From Zingiber officinale (Eukaryota; Streptophyta; Magnoliopsida; Zingiberales; Zingiberaceae): a stretch of DNA of 64,000 bases. Below the pieces are notes generated by a model. That model had not been told where the DNA came from. It worked only from the letters and a program-made list of their open reading frames with translations, and searched no databases. This document shows positions 33,191 to 44,403 of this stretch, one piece after another. Position 1 is the stretch's first letter. The number at the start of each line of letters is the position of its first letter. The DNA is taken from positions 15,983,317 to 16,047,316 of the forward strand of contig NC_055996.1 of NCBI RefSeq assembly GCF_018446385.1, in the 5' to 3' direction. A program made the translations under genes and the position numbers.

Positions 33191-33432
33191 TAAGCACTGA
33201 AGATAGAAAACTAAAGGAAGGTACCAAGACTTGGTCTTGGATTAGCAGAGTTTGAGATATAAAAAAAATAGAAAAACTCGAGAGGTATTGCACCAACTTC
33301 GAGTTAAAACCGAACGAGCAAAAAAAAATTATCTGAATAGGTAAAGTTTCTCCAATTTAAATAAAAAAAACTGAAAATGATTCCCCGTCTTAATTAGTGG
33401 TTGCACCAATTCAGAGCAGTACGGCAGTACCT

Positions 33433-33444
33433 ACTCTGATACCA
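33433..33444 (-). promoter_or_regulatory. Element D primer binding site (iMet tRNA)
   Basis: On the minus strand TGGTATCAGAGT follows two bases after the LTR end at 33447, matching plant initiator tRNA-Met. Confidence 0.85.
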
Positions 33445-33446
33445 CT

Positions 33447-34789
33447 TGTTGAATCGATCACACGTGAGGGGAGGGGTGAATCACGTGGTTTTCAAAAATT
33501 CATTTTGTCGGTTTTAAAATCACAAGTATGTGCAACAAAAAGTACGTATGAAATCGAAATTAAAAAGACACGAGAATGACACAAGCGGTTTACTTGGTTC
33601 GGAGCCTTCGGCGACTCCTACTTCAAGACCCAGGTCCCACAAACCTATCGATGGGTAATTTATTAAAGGTCTTTTCCGATACCTCCAGAAGAGGAAATCG
33701 AGTACAAAGAAAGTTCGAACAAGTGCAACACACTGCACTTGTCCTTTTACAATAATCAAGTACACAAATGAAATGTTACCGACACTTTTAGAAATAGAAG
33801 TAGGAGCACTCGTGTGTCGGTGTCGATCTACCGGACGTGATCGGAAGTTCTTAGAGCAGTTGTTGGGCATAACAACTTTGCAGCAGAGTCGTAGTAGAAG
33901 CTTGGGGCAGTTGGAAGCTCAAAAAGATGCACGGTAGCTCGTATATCAATGTTGTTCCAATGCCTTCTTGAGACAGCCTTATAAAAGGCATGGAAGATGC
34001 CTTCTATAGTCATGGAAGGGGCATCCAATGAGGCAAATTTGATCCTGAACAGCCCGGCACTTATCCACGAATTTGGCCAAAATTTATCCTACAAAAGGCG
34101 TCTTCCATAGCCATAGAAGGCGCCTTCTATAAACAGTACTAAGACACCTTCACTGCTTGAGGGTGCTTTCGATACTGTTCATCCGAAGGTAATTTTTCTC
34201 CTTTTGTCCTGCAAAAAAACGTTAATCCTAATAACCTACAAAACAAGTATTAGGACAAATAATAATTAATAATAATAAAGGGTAGTAATTAGTCTCTGTC
34301 CTCTCAGAACCAGGAATTAGTCAAGATCTCAACTTAGGGATCCCAAATGGACATAAACTGGACCGACGCCTACTGTCCCTTCAACCGGGATGCGTTCTCA
34401 CTTGGTCACTCTCCTCTAGTGACTTACCTTAACTTATCAGTTTGCTAGACATCCGATCAACCCGTTAACCTGTTTGGACTTTATGTCAGCTATCCGGTCG
34501 GCCCGTTGACCTAGCTGGACTTCTTGCTAGATATTCGATCAGCCTATCGACTTATCTGGACTTCGTATCAGCTATCCAGTCGGCCCGTCGTCCTAGCTGA
34601 ATTTCTTGCGAAATATTTGATCAGCCCGTCGACCTATTTGGACTTCGTACCAGCTATCCGATCGGCCCGTCGATCTAGTTGGATTTCCTACACACTTAAT
34701 CAAGTGGTTAGATCATAATAAAACCTAACTTAACTTATTTGTCATTCATCAAAATCTGAGTTAGACCGTTAGTGTAAACTGTACCAACA
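33447..34789 (-). repeat. Element D 5' LTR
   Basis: Minus strand start TGTTGGTACAG at 34789. Same order of modules as the 3' LTR. One hairpin unit has arms AAATA/TATTT where the 3' LTR has AGATA/TATCT, a paired change within one element. Confidence 0.85.
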
Positions 34790-36169
34790 GGTTTGACTAA
34801 TTACTAGGTTTGTAATTCAATGGATTTAGGTAGCGAATTGTTAAATCCGTAGAGTATTAATTGGTTGATAGACTAATTAAGCTAGAGCTGTTATTAAAGA
34901 ATGGGCAATCAACTAAGAAATTTGTACAATTAATACCAAGGAACAGGAGATTTAAATTGGCTATATGAAGTTTTCTTTTAGGATTCACTTAATACTTAAA
35001 TATTCTTTCGTATTTTCTCCTCTTTAGGATTTGAGCTCGAGAGAGAGCATCGGATTGGGAGACTATTGGAACGTTCTACATTAGAGGTGGGTAGATCCTT
35101 CTTGCTCTTTATTAGATATTTGGTACTTTGTGCATAATTGTTTGATATATTATTGTGATAGTATGCGTAGCTTACCTTGAATCTATGTTTGGTTGATTCT
35201 TGATATTGATAACTATCCTTCTTGCTCTTATGTGTTATTCATGGTATATCTATGCAGCCTTATTGTGGTTATGTTTGATTGTTGGTACTCGTACGATACC
35301 TTTAGACTGTGATATAACTAGTGGTGTATACCCTATTGATGTTAGTTTCTTGTTCGTATTGGTTGGGTACTTGTAGACTTTGACTACCCACGGGACCATT
35401 CGTGATAGCGTGTTCGGCCATAGTCCGTAGCTAGATAGCTACATGCCCTGTCTACCCATGGGACCATTCGTAGTATAGTGTTCTCCCACAGGCAGTGGCC
35501 ACTAGTCTGCCCACAGGACCATCCGTGGTAGAGTGTTCTCTCGCAGACAATGATGTCTTACATACCCTAGCTAACAGTTCGGCTGCAGTCAATAGTTGTT
35601 GTATAAGTATGTGCAATATTTGATTGCTCAGGTTGGTAAAATCCAGGGTTAATATTTTCCTCTTGTTGGTGCTAGTATGTGAAGACACTGAAACTACTCC
35701 CTTGGTTCTTGTTATTTTTTTTTCATGCACTTTATGTGATCTATCCACTAAGTATCTTATACTCACTACCCATTTGTTTTCTTATGTTTCAAGTAGAAAA
35801 TAAAGTCTTGTCGCATGGAGATCCTGGTTGCTGGTCCCATGTTAGAGATGTCTCGTATTCAATCTTATGTTGTCGTGGGGGCATTTTGTCTTTTTAGTAT
35901 TTGAAGTTTACTAGGGGTTGGTTTTTCATATAGTTTCTCTATTTGTTTATTTCTGAGTGTGTGATTTTTTGTTAGACATGCGCGCATGCAAACATTTTTC
36001 TATGTACATATTTTATGTTGGTATGGTTATTGTCATCTATGGCGTTTTGTTTCAGCCTCGTGGGTTGTTTAATATATTTGTGGTTATGTATTCAGGGTGA
36101 AATTGCCATTGTTACAGAGGAGGTGCTGTCTGATTTCTGTCGGACAACCTTACCCTCGGGGTGTGACAT
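34790..36169. other. Possible right part of a gypsy LTR interrupted by D
   Basis: No gene. It contains a local repeat (about 35390-35560, 'gggaccattcgtgatag' units repeated three times) and ends 'cctcggggtgtgaca', a style of ending seen in Tekay/Del-type gypsy LTRs. The assignment rests on that resemblance alone. Confidence 0.35.
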
Positions 36170-37916
36170 AACTTCTAGAAATATAGGGATTAAAACCTCT
36201 CCCTACTTGGATGACTAGCATGTGAACTGAGCTTCGGTGGAGATTTGTTGTGTGAGTGTATTCGATCGAACAGGCGTGGTCGATCGACGTCCCTTGAGTC
36301 GCTGGCGGTGAATCAAAGGCTAGTTAGTAGTAGTGGACTCGGAGGGGATCACCATGGGCATCACTTTCCATGACTCACCTGGATTTCTCTCCACTGGTTG
36401 GATCCTCATCCCAGTCGATTGGCATAAGCCCATGGCTTTCCATCTTGGCCTCACCTTGCACGTCCGTCTCCTCATCATCCATTTTTGTGGAGTTATTCAA
36501 TAAAGCTTTTCACATGGTTTTAACTATAAAACAAAAAATGAAATCAATTATATTTAACAGCGAAAGGAAGTTGAATTCCTTACGGAAGCTATCAGGCAAT
36601 TAGACTCAGATGGGACTCAGTCCAAACATGTACAGTACGCCTTTAGTCAACAGCTTATGAATGTAGTATTTCAGATTGGATAGCTGTCGGACACCGTGAG
36701 GTAGACTAGCTCTCACCGATACACACCCAGCTCGAGAGGGTTGATATTTCAGATTGGATAGTTGATCAAACGCCGGAGGTCACTGGAAGGACGGGTCGGA
36801 GATAGAAGTAATGAGATTTCCATCCTTTATTGGATGAAGGTATCTTATCAAAAAATACCGCACCCACTCAGGCCTAGAAGATGAAGACACTCGGCTCAAA
36901 CTTTTTCAGGTAATAAAAGTAGTGGAAGACTCGGGATGCAATGGGACTTGATATAGACGAAACAGTACAATAACTCCACACATTAACCTAATGGAATTAG
37001 GTGCTAGTTGTTGCAAGGGGATATGAAATTAAGCACAAACTTCTAAGAAAAAAGGGTGCAAGGGAAAATGAAGGTCGACAAAGAATTGGTCTTTAAAGAA
37101 AATAAGATAGTCGGCCGAAAGAAGATTGGAGTAGTCGTGGCCAGACGGGATGATGATGCTATTGTTGGGAGGGATGTGATAGGTGAGATGTATTTGGTCC
37201 ACCTCCTCGACATTGAAGTCAGAGGTGGTGAAGGTGTACCAGAGCCCATGAATAGTGATAGGGGGAGCAGAAGCCATGGAAGAGGAAGAAAGTTGAACGA
37301 AGGATGAAAAAAAATGAACTTATGATGAGAACGGAAAGTTTGGAGAATTGTCAGCAACAACAGAAAGGAGAGGATGAAGAAGAAGATGATTGAGAAAACT
37401 TTGAAAAGGGTGAACCTTAAAACTCTAGTGATGACCGCTCACAACTGTATGATCAAGGGGATGGAGGAAAGAGGCTCAATCCAGATCATTGAATTTGAAC
37501 TACCAACAGTCACATCAAATCTCAACAGTCACCTGTCATATCGGATATTCCTCATCATAGGCATGTGATGCATGATAAACAAGACACAGGCTGCATTTAT
37601 AAGGGATGAGAGACAATAAACAAGCTTATGATAAAAAAATGCATACTCATCATATCAAGCATTAATTAGTAAATGATTTGCTTTGTTTCCTAGGGGCCAA
37701 AGTGATGTCAGCTCAAGCCGAGCAAAGATACAAAGAATGAGCATCTGATCAGGAAATAAGGGATGCGGGAAGCACCAACAACTAAGTATAACATCAACTA
37801 GTGTCAGGAGTTAAACAAAGAGTGGACGTCCGATCAAAGCACAAGGAACACAAACAAGAGAAGTATCTAGTCAGTCGGACCTGCAGTTTCCTTTGACTAA
37901 ACTTGAAAGGGAGGTT
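36170..37916 (+). mobile_element. Internal 3' part of a Ty3/gypsy element
   Basis: It lies upstream of the gypsy LTR at 37917 and contains an antisense reading frame typical of such elements (37029-37277). Otherwise non-coding. A purine-rich tract (gaaagggagg) precedes the LTR. Confidence 0.45.
37029..37277 (-). pseudogene. Gypsy-type transposase-like N-terminus (antisense ORF)
   Basis: The 82-residue frame MASAPPITIHGLWYTFTTSD, with TYHIPPNNSIIIPSG and a C-terminal FPLHPFFLEVC, resembles the N-terminal domain of plant 'putative gypsy-type transposase' proteins, as recalled. It lies antisense to the gypsy element. It ends at a stop at 37029, with no continuation here; a coiled-coil C-terminus in the same orientation is at 19990-20940. 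Confidence 0.55.
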
Positions 37917-38833
37917 TGTGATACAGCGGATAAGGTAAGACCCTCGAGTCAGGTCAAAGTCCAGGAGACCGGCTGACATTGTGGTCAAAGTCAAGGAGGA
38001 GTCAGCACTCGGACCAGCGTAGTCGATCGTCTAGGCCAAGAGGTTATCCGACTGGACCTTTGTCCTGGTTAGACATCGAGCCCCTCAGTATTGATGAAAC
38101 TCTAAGTCAAGTTAGTACCATCCAGAGCCAGGTCCTCTTCATCACCCAAGGATAACATAGTTAACTATTTTTAGCAAAGTAATCTAGCCGGTCGGACCAA
38201 TGGTCTGATCTAACAAACTAGACACTTGGTCCAACCGTTACGACTGAGCGAAGGATGAGTCCCCGACAATATTCCTCAAATCCGACCTGGTCATTCTTGA
38301 GAGTAATAGCCGATTAGATTATGGAAGAGCTTTGTTGGTTTAACAACTAAATATATTAAGGACCCCTCAATCCAACGACCTTACATTCTTTTTTGATGAT
38401 TTGTACTACGGATAATAGAGAATATTTCATTTGCAAGTTGTACTCTAGAAACTTCCACTCTGCCTATTTTAAGAAAAGTGTTAGAGCATCTTTATAATCT
38501 GTCCTATTTTACAAACGCTTTGAGATTCGTGTATAGATAAACAGTAACACTATAAAAGGGGATTTCCATCCGCAGGCACATGCACGCTTACATTATGCAA
38601 ACAATATATACAAGCTACATTATGCATCCACTATTCATCTGTTGTTTACGGCTTCAATTGGTCACTGACTTGAGCGTTAGAATGTCTGTGCCAAGGACTC
38701 CTCCCTAACCCGGTTGTTGACGTTCTTTTTGACACGCAGGGCTACTCAGAGTCATTTTTTACTGGCTTTGAGTCTTTACACGATCAACATCAAAACCATC
38801 TACCCAGCGCATCATCTTCTTCGCTTTCAGACA
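37917..38833 (+). mobile_element. Ty3/gypsy LTR (Tat-like)
   Basis: It starts TGTGATACAG after a purine tract and ends near CAGACA. There is a TATA box TATAAAAGG at 38551, and a 'ctgacttgagcgttagaatg' segment that recurs in diverged form at 50510 and 52220. It abuts the truncated host gene copy at 38841. Boundaries are by eye. Confidence 0.55.
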
Positions 38834-38840
38834 ATATTAG

Positions 38841-38985
38841 AGACTAAGCAATTGCCCATCCAAATCAACGCTAGCTACAAAGTCTTTCTAGTGGTGTCTG
38901 CTGCCTGAGTGTAGAGTACTAGACGGAGTGTTTATAGTCGAGCGAGGAGGCAATGTGAATTAGATCGGAAGTGCAGAAGTTATCT
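38841..38985 (-). pseudogene. Truncated duplicate of the MGNC gene 5' end and promoter
   Basis: On the minus strand this reads a TATA box (CTATAAACAC), the 5' leader and ATGGGCAATTGC (ATG at 38859-38857), closely matching 41255-41430. Only about six codons remain before the gypsy LTR ends the copy. The 7-bp repeat of the intact copy is not expanded here. Confidence 0.75.
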
Positions 38986-39334
38986 TTTGATGGCCTATAG
39001 ACGTGGAGGCAAACCAAAAAAGTAAATTGCATCGGATAAAAAATAGAGACTAAATGCTATGCCGAATTCAAAAACTGAGGAAAGTTTTCATGGAATTTTT
39101 CGTTATTTATTCCATAAGAAAGGATATGGATTATTAATTCTTTTTGTCGTTTACTTCGCATGGAATAATACACGAATGGATTCATAAATCTATCAGCAAA
39201 TTCATTTGTTACCGATTTTTTATCCACCAAAAAATGGACAAAACACCTTTCCTTCCCGTCGCGTGCGTCACTGTCCTCAGCCACGCGAGCCTTCAATTGC
39301 TCCGATGGCTCTGGACAATTAGTCCAACATGGCC
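38986..39334. other. No recognisable feature
   Basis: Mixed-composition spacer. The overlapping open frames on both strands continue into the repeat beyond and have no coding character. Confidence 0.4.
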
Positions 39335-39830
39335 ACTTACGCTTGTTGCTAGTGGCGGGTGTCCATGCACGTCCCCTCGCAAGCAGTTGGTGTCCATGTA
39401 TGACCTCTCGCAAGTGTCCACACACGATCGCTCGCGAGTGGCAGGTGTGCACACATGACTGCTAGCGAGCAACGGACGTCGTTGCATGGCCGCTCGTGAG
39501 CGGTGAGCGTCCTTGCACGCGACGATCCCGAGCGACGGGTGTCACGCAAGCAATGACAACGAGCATCAACAGCGAGCAGTGGGCAATGAGCGTCCTTACA
39601 CAACCACTCAAAACGATCACGGGTGATGGGCGTCACACAAGCAGCGACGATGAGCATCCACAACGACAACAAGCATGAGCGGCGAGCACCCACACATGAC
39701 CTCTCGTGAGCAGTAGGTGGCTCACAACTCTCGTGCGTCCATGCATGGCCGCTCTTGAGCGACGGACATCTCGCAAGTGTCCATGCATGACCGCTCATGA
39801 TTATCACGAATGGCGGGGCTGCCCTCTGCC
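39335..39830. repeat. Degenerate GC-rich minisatellite
   Basis: Degenerate units of roughly 30-50 bp share 'gtgtccatgcatgacc' and 'ccgctcgtgagcg', the latter an imperfect inverted repeat around CGCTCGCGAGCG. Long open frames on both strands (for example 39349-39957 minus) are a by-product of the repeat composition. Confidence 0.6.
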
Positions 39831-41033
39831 CTCTGCCCTCTTCCCCTATCTTCTCTTTTTTCCTTAAGGATTCTTTTCTCTTTCCTTTCTTTCTTTTCCC
39901 TTTATCAGGATATTTTCCCACAGTAAAATCCTTTCCCTCACTCATCCGCTCCTTCAAGTAAAGAGAGCCTAAAAAAAACTAGAGGCGAACCAAAAAAAAA
40001 AATATTGTATGGAAGATAGATACTAAAGAAAACTTGAGAAATAAAAGCTTAGGGTTCCAATGTTATGACCATACGAATTGAAATCATCATAGCCACTGGG
40101 CAAAAAGTTTCTTCGTAATACGAGAAAATCCTTGAGCAAGTAACCTTGCTTTATATCTATCCACACTACCATCATCTTTTCTCTTGATTTTGTACACCCA
40201 CTAACAAAGAATAGGAATGACAATTTCAACCCCGAACCCAATGGAAGATTCGATATCTGATCCGAATGGAAGAGAGTTTGGAGGGACTATCAATACCTGA
40301 TATTCAACCTGAATACCTGATTAAATAATATATACACATATATTAAAGAAAATTTTCTTTTCCAAAATTCACTGACTCTTTTTTGATATTAGGAGAAGAC
40401 TATATAGATGTTTAATTTATTTTTTAAATTATGTATACATATTTTAATAGGATGTTAATTTTAATATATTTTTGTTAAATGATAATAGTTGGATAGAAAG
40501 AAGAAAAATTATAAGTATAGAAGATATTCAATCCTTTAATAGGTATGAGTATACTCATCGAATATCCTATACTCAATGGGTATGAGGACGGAGAATATAA
40601 AATATGATCCGAACTTGGCCTATTACTCTCTCTAACAAAGAATCTATAGCAAGCTCACATCACTTATTTCCTTTTGCTTCTTCAACTATAGAAGGTTTTT
40701 TTATTATCAATTGGACATATAAAGAAACAAGAATATCTCCTAATTAAATTTTCATCTATATAATGAGTTGGCTTAAGAATGATTCTCTTTGGCTTTTGCA
40801 AATTAAGTATCTCATTTGAATTATCTATTTCTAATAAATTAGTCTCTTGAGTATTTAGACTCTCCCTTTCATATTGCTCCTTAATAGCAGATGAAGATGA
40901 ATTGATTGGAGGAGTAGAATTAATAGACAAGACAACCCGCCCTTTGGACGATTTCATTTAAAGCAGAAGAAGCGCCTGCTTCATTTTCGCCCTCTTCTCT
41001 GCTCTAAGCGTCTGCTCCGCATATTAAGACTTC
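39831..41033. other. Intergenic, mostly A/T-rich
   Basis: No supported gene. A 91-residue open frame on the minus strand (40682-40957, with RIILKPTHYIDENLI) is not recognised; it may be a remnant. A stretch near 40,215-40,600 with 'gatccgaatgg'/'gggtatgag' patterns may be an old repeat. Confidence 0.3.
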
Positions 41034-41273
41034 CTACTCCTCATCTCTCATCTTCTTCCTCTTCCATGATATGAACTCCTTCGCTCTCTCATTGACGTCG
41101 TTTTCCCCCTCGCCGGAGGACCGTTGAGGCTCCCCTGCCTCGCAACACTCCTCGGTGGGATTACTAGGCTTTGATTCTTCTCGCTCACAGGGTTTTTCAG
41201 GCTGCTTCACCGGCAGTGGGTATGGCTTCTTTCTCCTACTTCTCTTTCCGTTGCAGACGAAGCAATTGCCCAT
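41034..41273 (-). CDS. Small predicted N-myristoylated protein
   Basis: A 79-residue frame starts MGNCFVCNGKRSRRKKPYPL. Gly-2 followed by Cys-4 and a basic patch is the pattern of an N-myristoylated and possibly palmitoylated membrane-bound protein. The middle is rich in Glu, Pro and Ser (about 25-60), and the C-terminus is a charged helix (ERAKEFISWKRKKMRDEE). I chose Met at 41273 rather than the one three codons upstream because of the myristoylation signal and because the truncated duplicate at 38859 keeps the same ATG. A TATA box lies 121-129 bp upstream. I do not recognise the family. The duplicate suggests a real transcription unit. Confidence 0.6.
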   Translation of the reverse strand: MGNCFVCNGKRSRRKKPYPLPVKQPEKPCEREESKPSNPTEECCEAGEPQRSSGEGENDVNERAKEFISWKRKKMRDEE

Positions 41274-41329
41274 CCAAGTCAATGCTAGCTACCTACAAAG
41301 CTTTCCGGTGGCGTCCAGTTTCTCTGGCT

Positions 41330-41385
41330 GAGTGCAGAGTGCAGAGTGCAGAGTGCAGAGTGCAGAGTGCAGAGTGCAGAGTGCA
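41330..41385. repeat. 7-bp microsatellite, eight copies of GAGTGCA
   Basis: There are eight tandem GAGTGCA units between the TATA box and the start codon of the MGNC gene, so probably in its 5' leader. The truncated duplicate at 38905-38920 has only about two diverged units, so the expansion is specific to this copy. Confidence 0.9.
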
Positions 41386-41393
41386 GGACGGAG

Positions 41394-41402
41394 TATTTAT
41401 AG
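41394..41402 (-). promoter_or_regulatory. TATA box of the MGNC gene
   Basis: CTATAAATA on the minus strand, conserved as CTATAAACA in the truncated duplicate (38929-38937) within otherwise matching sequence. Confidence 0.65.
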
Positions 41403-44100
41403 TCGAGCGGGGAGGCGAAGTGAATTGGAAGACGAAGCTGTGGAGGAAAAATTATAATATGAATGATGGAAAAGGGCGGTCGGGACGGTGGTGATTCTGA
41501 GGACCGACGTCGGAGGATGCCATGGCTTTTCTGCTCTTGACTTGTTGACCAGTCAATGGTCTGCTCGAGTCTGGTAAAGATGATAAGCTTGATGTATTTA
41601 TTTATTTATTTATTTAAGTTTATTTATATTAAATGAAAAAAAATATTTTTATTAAATTAAACACTTTTGTTCCCGAATATTTGATTCGTTTACTGTCCTT
41701 CGATTTAATCCATCGACCTTGACAATTTTCAAAGTCATCCATCTTGCGGAGAGAAGAAACCCTAGGCGGTGTGATTTCCGATCCTGTTCCTTGCTCGGCC
41801 GGCGTTTCCCCGTCGGTGTCGTCCTCTTCCTCCTCAAGACCTCACAGCGGAAGCTCCTCCCCTTGCTAGCTACGGCACAAGGTCATCCATTTCCCTCTCT
41901 TAATCTTAAGTTTTATGTTGTGTCTCTTTATACCCTTGCAAATGTTTTTTTCCTGTACATTAGTTTTACTAGGACAAAGAATTGTTTCTTTCTTTATGAA
42001 TGAAACATGTGAATTTGCATCTGCATCTGCGGAGGTGATCTCTTAGTTGTTGAATAGGTCATGATATTTTGGTCGAAAGTACCGAGTCATTCATGCTAAT
42101 GCTGAGAAATCTGCAACGGTTGGAAGAGTATTTGTAACAACAAGCCTAAAAAATTAAAATTTGCAAATGCATGTGACTATCTTATTTAAGTGAGCATTCG
42201 TCTTGTAGTTTCATAGGTCAGATGCAGATTTCAGATTTAAGATTAGATAATAACTTATTGATGCGGCAAAAGTTATGGACGGTTATTCAATGTAAAGTAA
42301 ATTTATTAAATTTGAAATACAATCAAAATGCCTTCTGAATTGTACACAACTATGCTTCAAAAAAGATAGTTCAGATGTGAACCTTGATGGTAGAAAAGAC
42401 ACAAAACTGACCATTTTTAGTTTTTGTTTTTTTTAGGTATATGATCATTTTATTTATTTTTCAAAGAACTCCACACTAAATAGTTTTTCCTAATAAAGAG
42501 AAATTTGATGATATATATTTATTTTTGAAATTGTGTTCTATGACACACATATGCTATATCTATGACAGGTTAAGAAGTTATTAATAGACTGCGGAAATCT
42601 CAATAATGTGCTGCTATTGTGTTGATCTTTTATTTTTGATCCACACAATATGATTCCCTAGTTTGTAATTTTTATTGGATTTTGATAGACGATCCATTGT
42701 GCAAAAATTCCTTTTGTTTTTTTTTGTTAATTATGTATGTTGTAGCAACTTTTCAAGTATATAAAAAACTTTAGAAACCAAAGGTTTTAATTCAAATAGA
42801 ATTAAAATGAATATATAAAATGTAATTTCAATAGTAAAAAATGAATCAAGGAAATGTTTAAGATGAATATACATAAAATCCTGAAGAGTTTTAGATTACT
42901 TGCACCTTTATCTTTTTGACTGGGTTGCTACAATGAACTTAGTCTTTCTTTCATGGAATACTTCACCACTCTAGCTTAAGCTATATGAGCAAAAGGAACG
43001 ACAGTAACAGCTTTACCAACAGTGAATACCGTCATGGTCAGCCCAAGACTCGTGACATGACTCAGTTCCATAAGAAAGCAATAAAAGATTGATTCTAGTG
43101 AAATACAAACAGGCAGACCTTTACTCAAAGTGTGTTAAGTCGAAAACTGGGGTTTCACTACCAACCTATTGTTGCCTCAACAAGGTGCACTAATAACTTT
43201 TTTCCCTTCTCCCTTTTTGTCTACTTTTCCTTCCTAATAATGAGAGAGATTTTTTTCTGCTGTTCTTTGTTTGGAATATAGATGATTACACCTAGTTTTT
43301 GTTCCATAACAGTAGTGCAGTGTCCTTTGCACTCTTCCTCAGAATTATGTTGAAAAGTGAACTCCCTGTTTATTTCTTCACTCTTCTCTTCCTTCCAATT
43401 TTTCTCTAAAAAATTTCCACTTTATTCAGCTCATATCGTGTTCTATCTTTCTGCCTTTATCTTTTAATTTTCTCATCATACTTCAAAATTGAACTCTATT
43501 TACTTGCTACATATATTCTGCCTAAATGCTAATAAAAACAGAAACAATACATTTTCTTCTTGCAACCTTTGTCTTTCAATGGAAATGTCATATTCTTAGT
43601 TTTCTATGTCCATTAGACATTCAAGTTGTGTAGTGAAGACAAAAATATCTTATATTTTGCTTTGCCCAACAAAGGGTCAACCTGTGTAGTGAAGACATAA
43701 ATAGAAAATATATTGTTCTCATTTTGCTACATTAGGTAAAGGATCGAGCTATGCTTTTGATCTTTCCTCTAAGACCACTGAGTGTTATCTTTTGCGTACT
43801 ACTACATGCTCCACTTCTGGATGAAGCCCATAGAAAGATGATATGTTCCAAAGATGTGTCTTTATCCTCTTTCCATCCTTTCTCTTTATCCTTCGCTTGT
43901 CAATGTGCTGATTTGAGATCAAAGACATGGTAATTCGTATGCTGATTTGTGTTTATGTACTATCTAATTGGTTTTTGACATGTAATGCTATATACAGTTT
44001 ATTCCATCGCATTTGGGTTAATCCATCTTTACAGCTGCGTTTCAAGTTCTAATACTCAAACTCTGTATGCAGGTTATAGCTTTTGCTTACTGATACAAAG
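41403..44100 (+). other. Upstream region and probable 5' leader intron of TFB5
   Basis: A GC-richer patch at about 41,700-41,880 (cctaggcggtgtgatttcc ... cttcctcctcaagacc) looks like a plant 5' UTR. Just before the TFB5 ATG, at 44061-44072, 'ctctgtatgcag' followed by 'gttatagc' looks like an intron acceptor. A leader intron of about 2.2 kb is therefore plausible. The A/T-rich sequence between holds no supported gene. Confidence 0.4.
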
Positions 44101-44403
44101 ATGGTTAATGCAATAAAGGGCCTCTTGATTTCCTGGTTAGATTCATTGTTGCAACAGCACTTGTTTTTAAGCGATAATAATTTTTCCTGGCGTTTCTCAG
44201 TACACTATTCACTTTTGATTTGCAGTGATATCCCCATGGCACAATTTATTATCAACTACAATGCTTCCCTGCCTCCTTCCCAGAAGTTCATCTTACATGT
44301 GCTTGACAATACACACATATTTGTGCAGCCTAGCATGGGTGAAATGATCCGAAGCAAGATTGCTGAGTTTAGGGATCAAAATACCTACGAGAAGCCGGCA
44401 TGA
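44101..44403 (+). CDS. TFB5: TFIIH subunit TFB5 (GTF2H5/TTDA homologue)
   Basis: TFB5 is the smallest core subunit of general transcription and DNA-repair factor TFIIH, where it binds and stabilises the p52 subunit and stimulates XPB in nucleotide excision repair. Exon 1 is 44101-44135 (MVNAIKGLLIS plus two bases). A 90-bp GT-AG intron spans 44136-44225. Exon 2 is 44226-44403, opening with a Cys codon completed across the junction and reading CDIPMAQFIINYNASL, then FILHVLDNTHIFVQP and EMIRSKIAEFRDQN. Spliced length is 70 residues, close to the usual 71. An unspliced reading frame starting at 44083 runs through the intron and is not the real product. Confidence 0.93.
   Translation: MVNAIKGLLISWLDSLLQQHLFLSDNNFSWRFSVHYSLLICSDIPMAQFIINYNASLPPSQKFILHVLDNTHIFVQPSMGEMIRSKIAEFRDQNTYEKPA

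Larger units (their letters stand above)
22353..34789 (-). mobile_element. Element D: pol-less LTR element (gag + ORF2), minus strand, with nested insertions
   Basis: LTRs are at 22353-23681 (3' LTR) and 33447-34789 (5' LTR) on the minus strand. Flanking bases AGTTT (22348-22352) and GGTTT (34790-34794) are a target duplication with one change. The interior reads gag, hairpin, A/T-rich array, palindromic block, spliced ORF2, conserved 3' hairpins; no pol is visible. It is interrupted by element E1 (in ORF2) and a solo LTR. Its LTR start (reading ...ACTAACGGTCTAAC) matches element B. Confidence 0.85.

Noticed and set aside
39349..39957. 202-residue minus-strand open frame
   Set aside because: Composition follows the minisatellite; several other frames are also open and no domain is recognisable.
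44083..44403. 106-residue unspliced version of TFB5
   Set aside because: It reads through a clear GT-AG intron; the spliced 70-residue protein matches the family.
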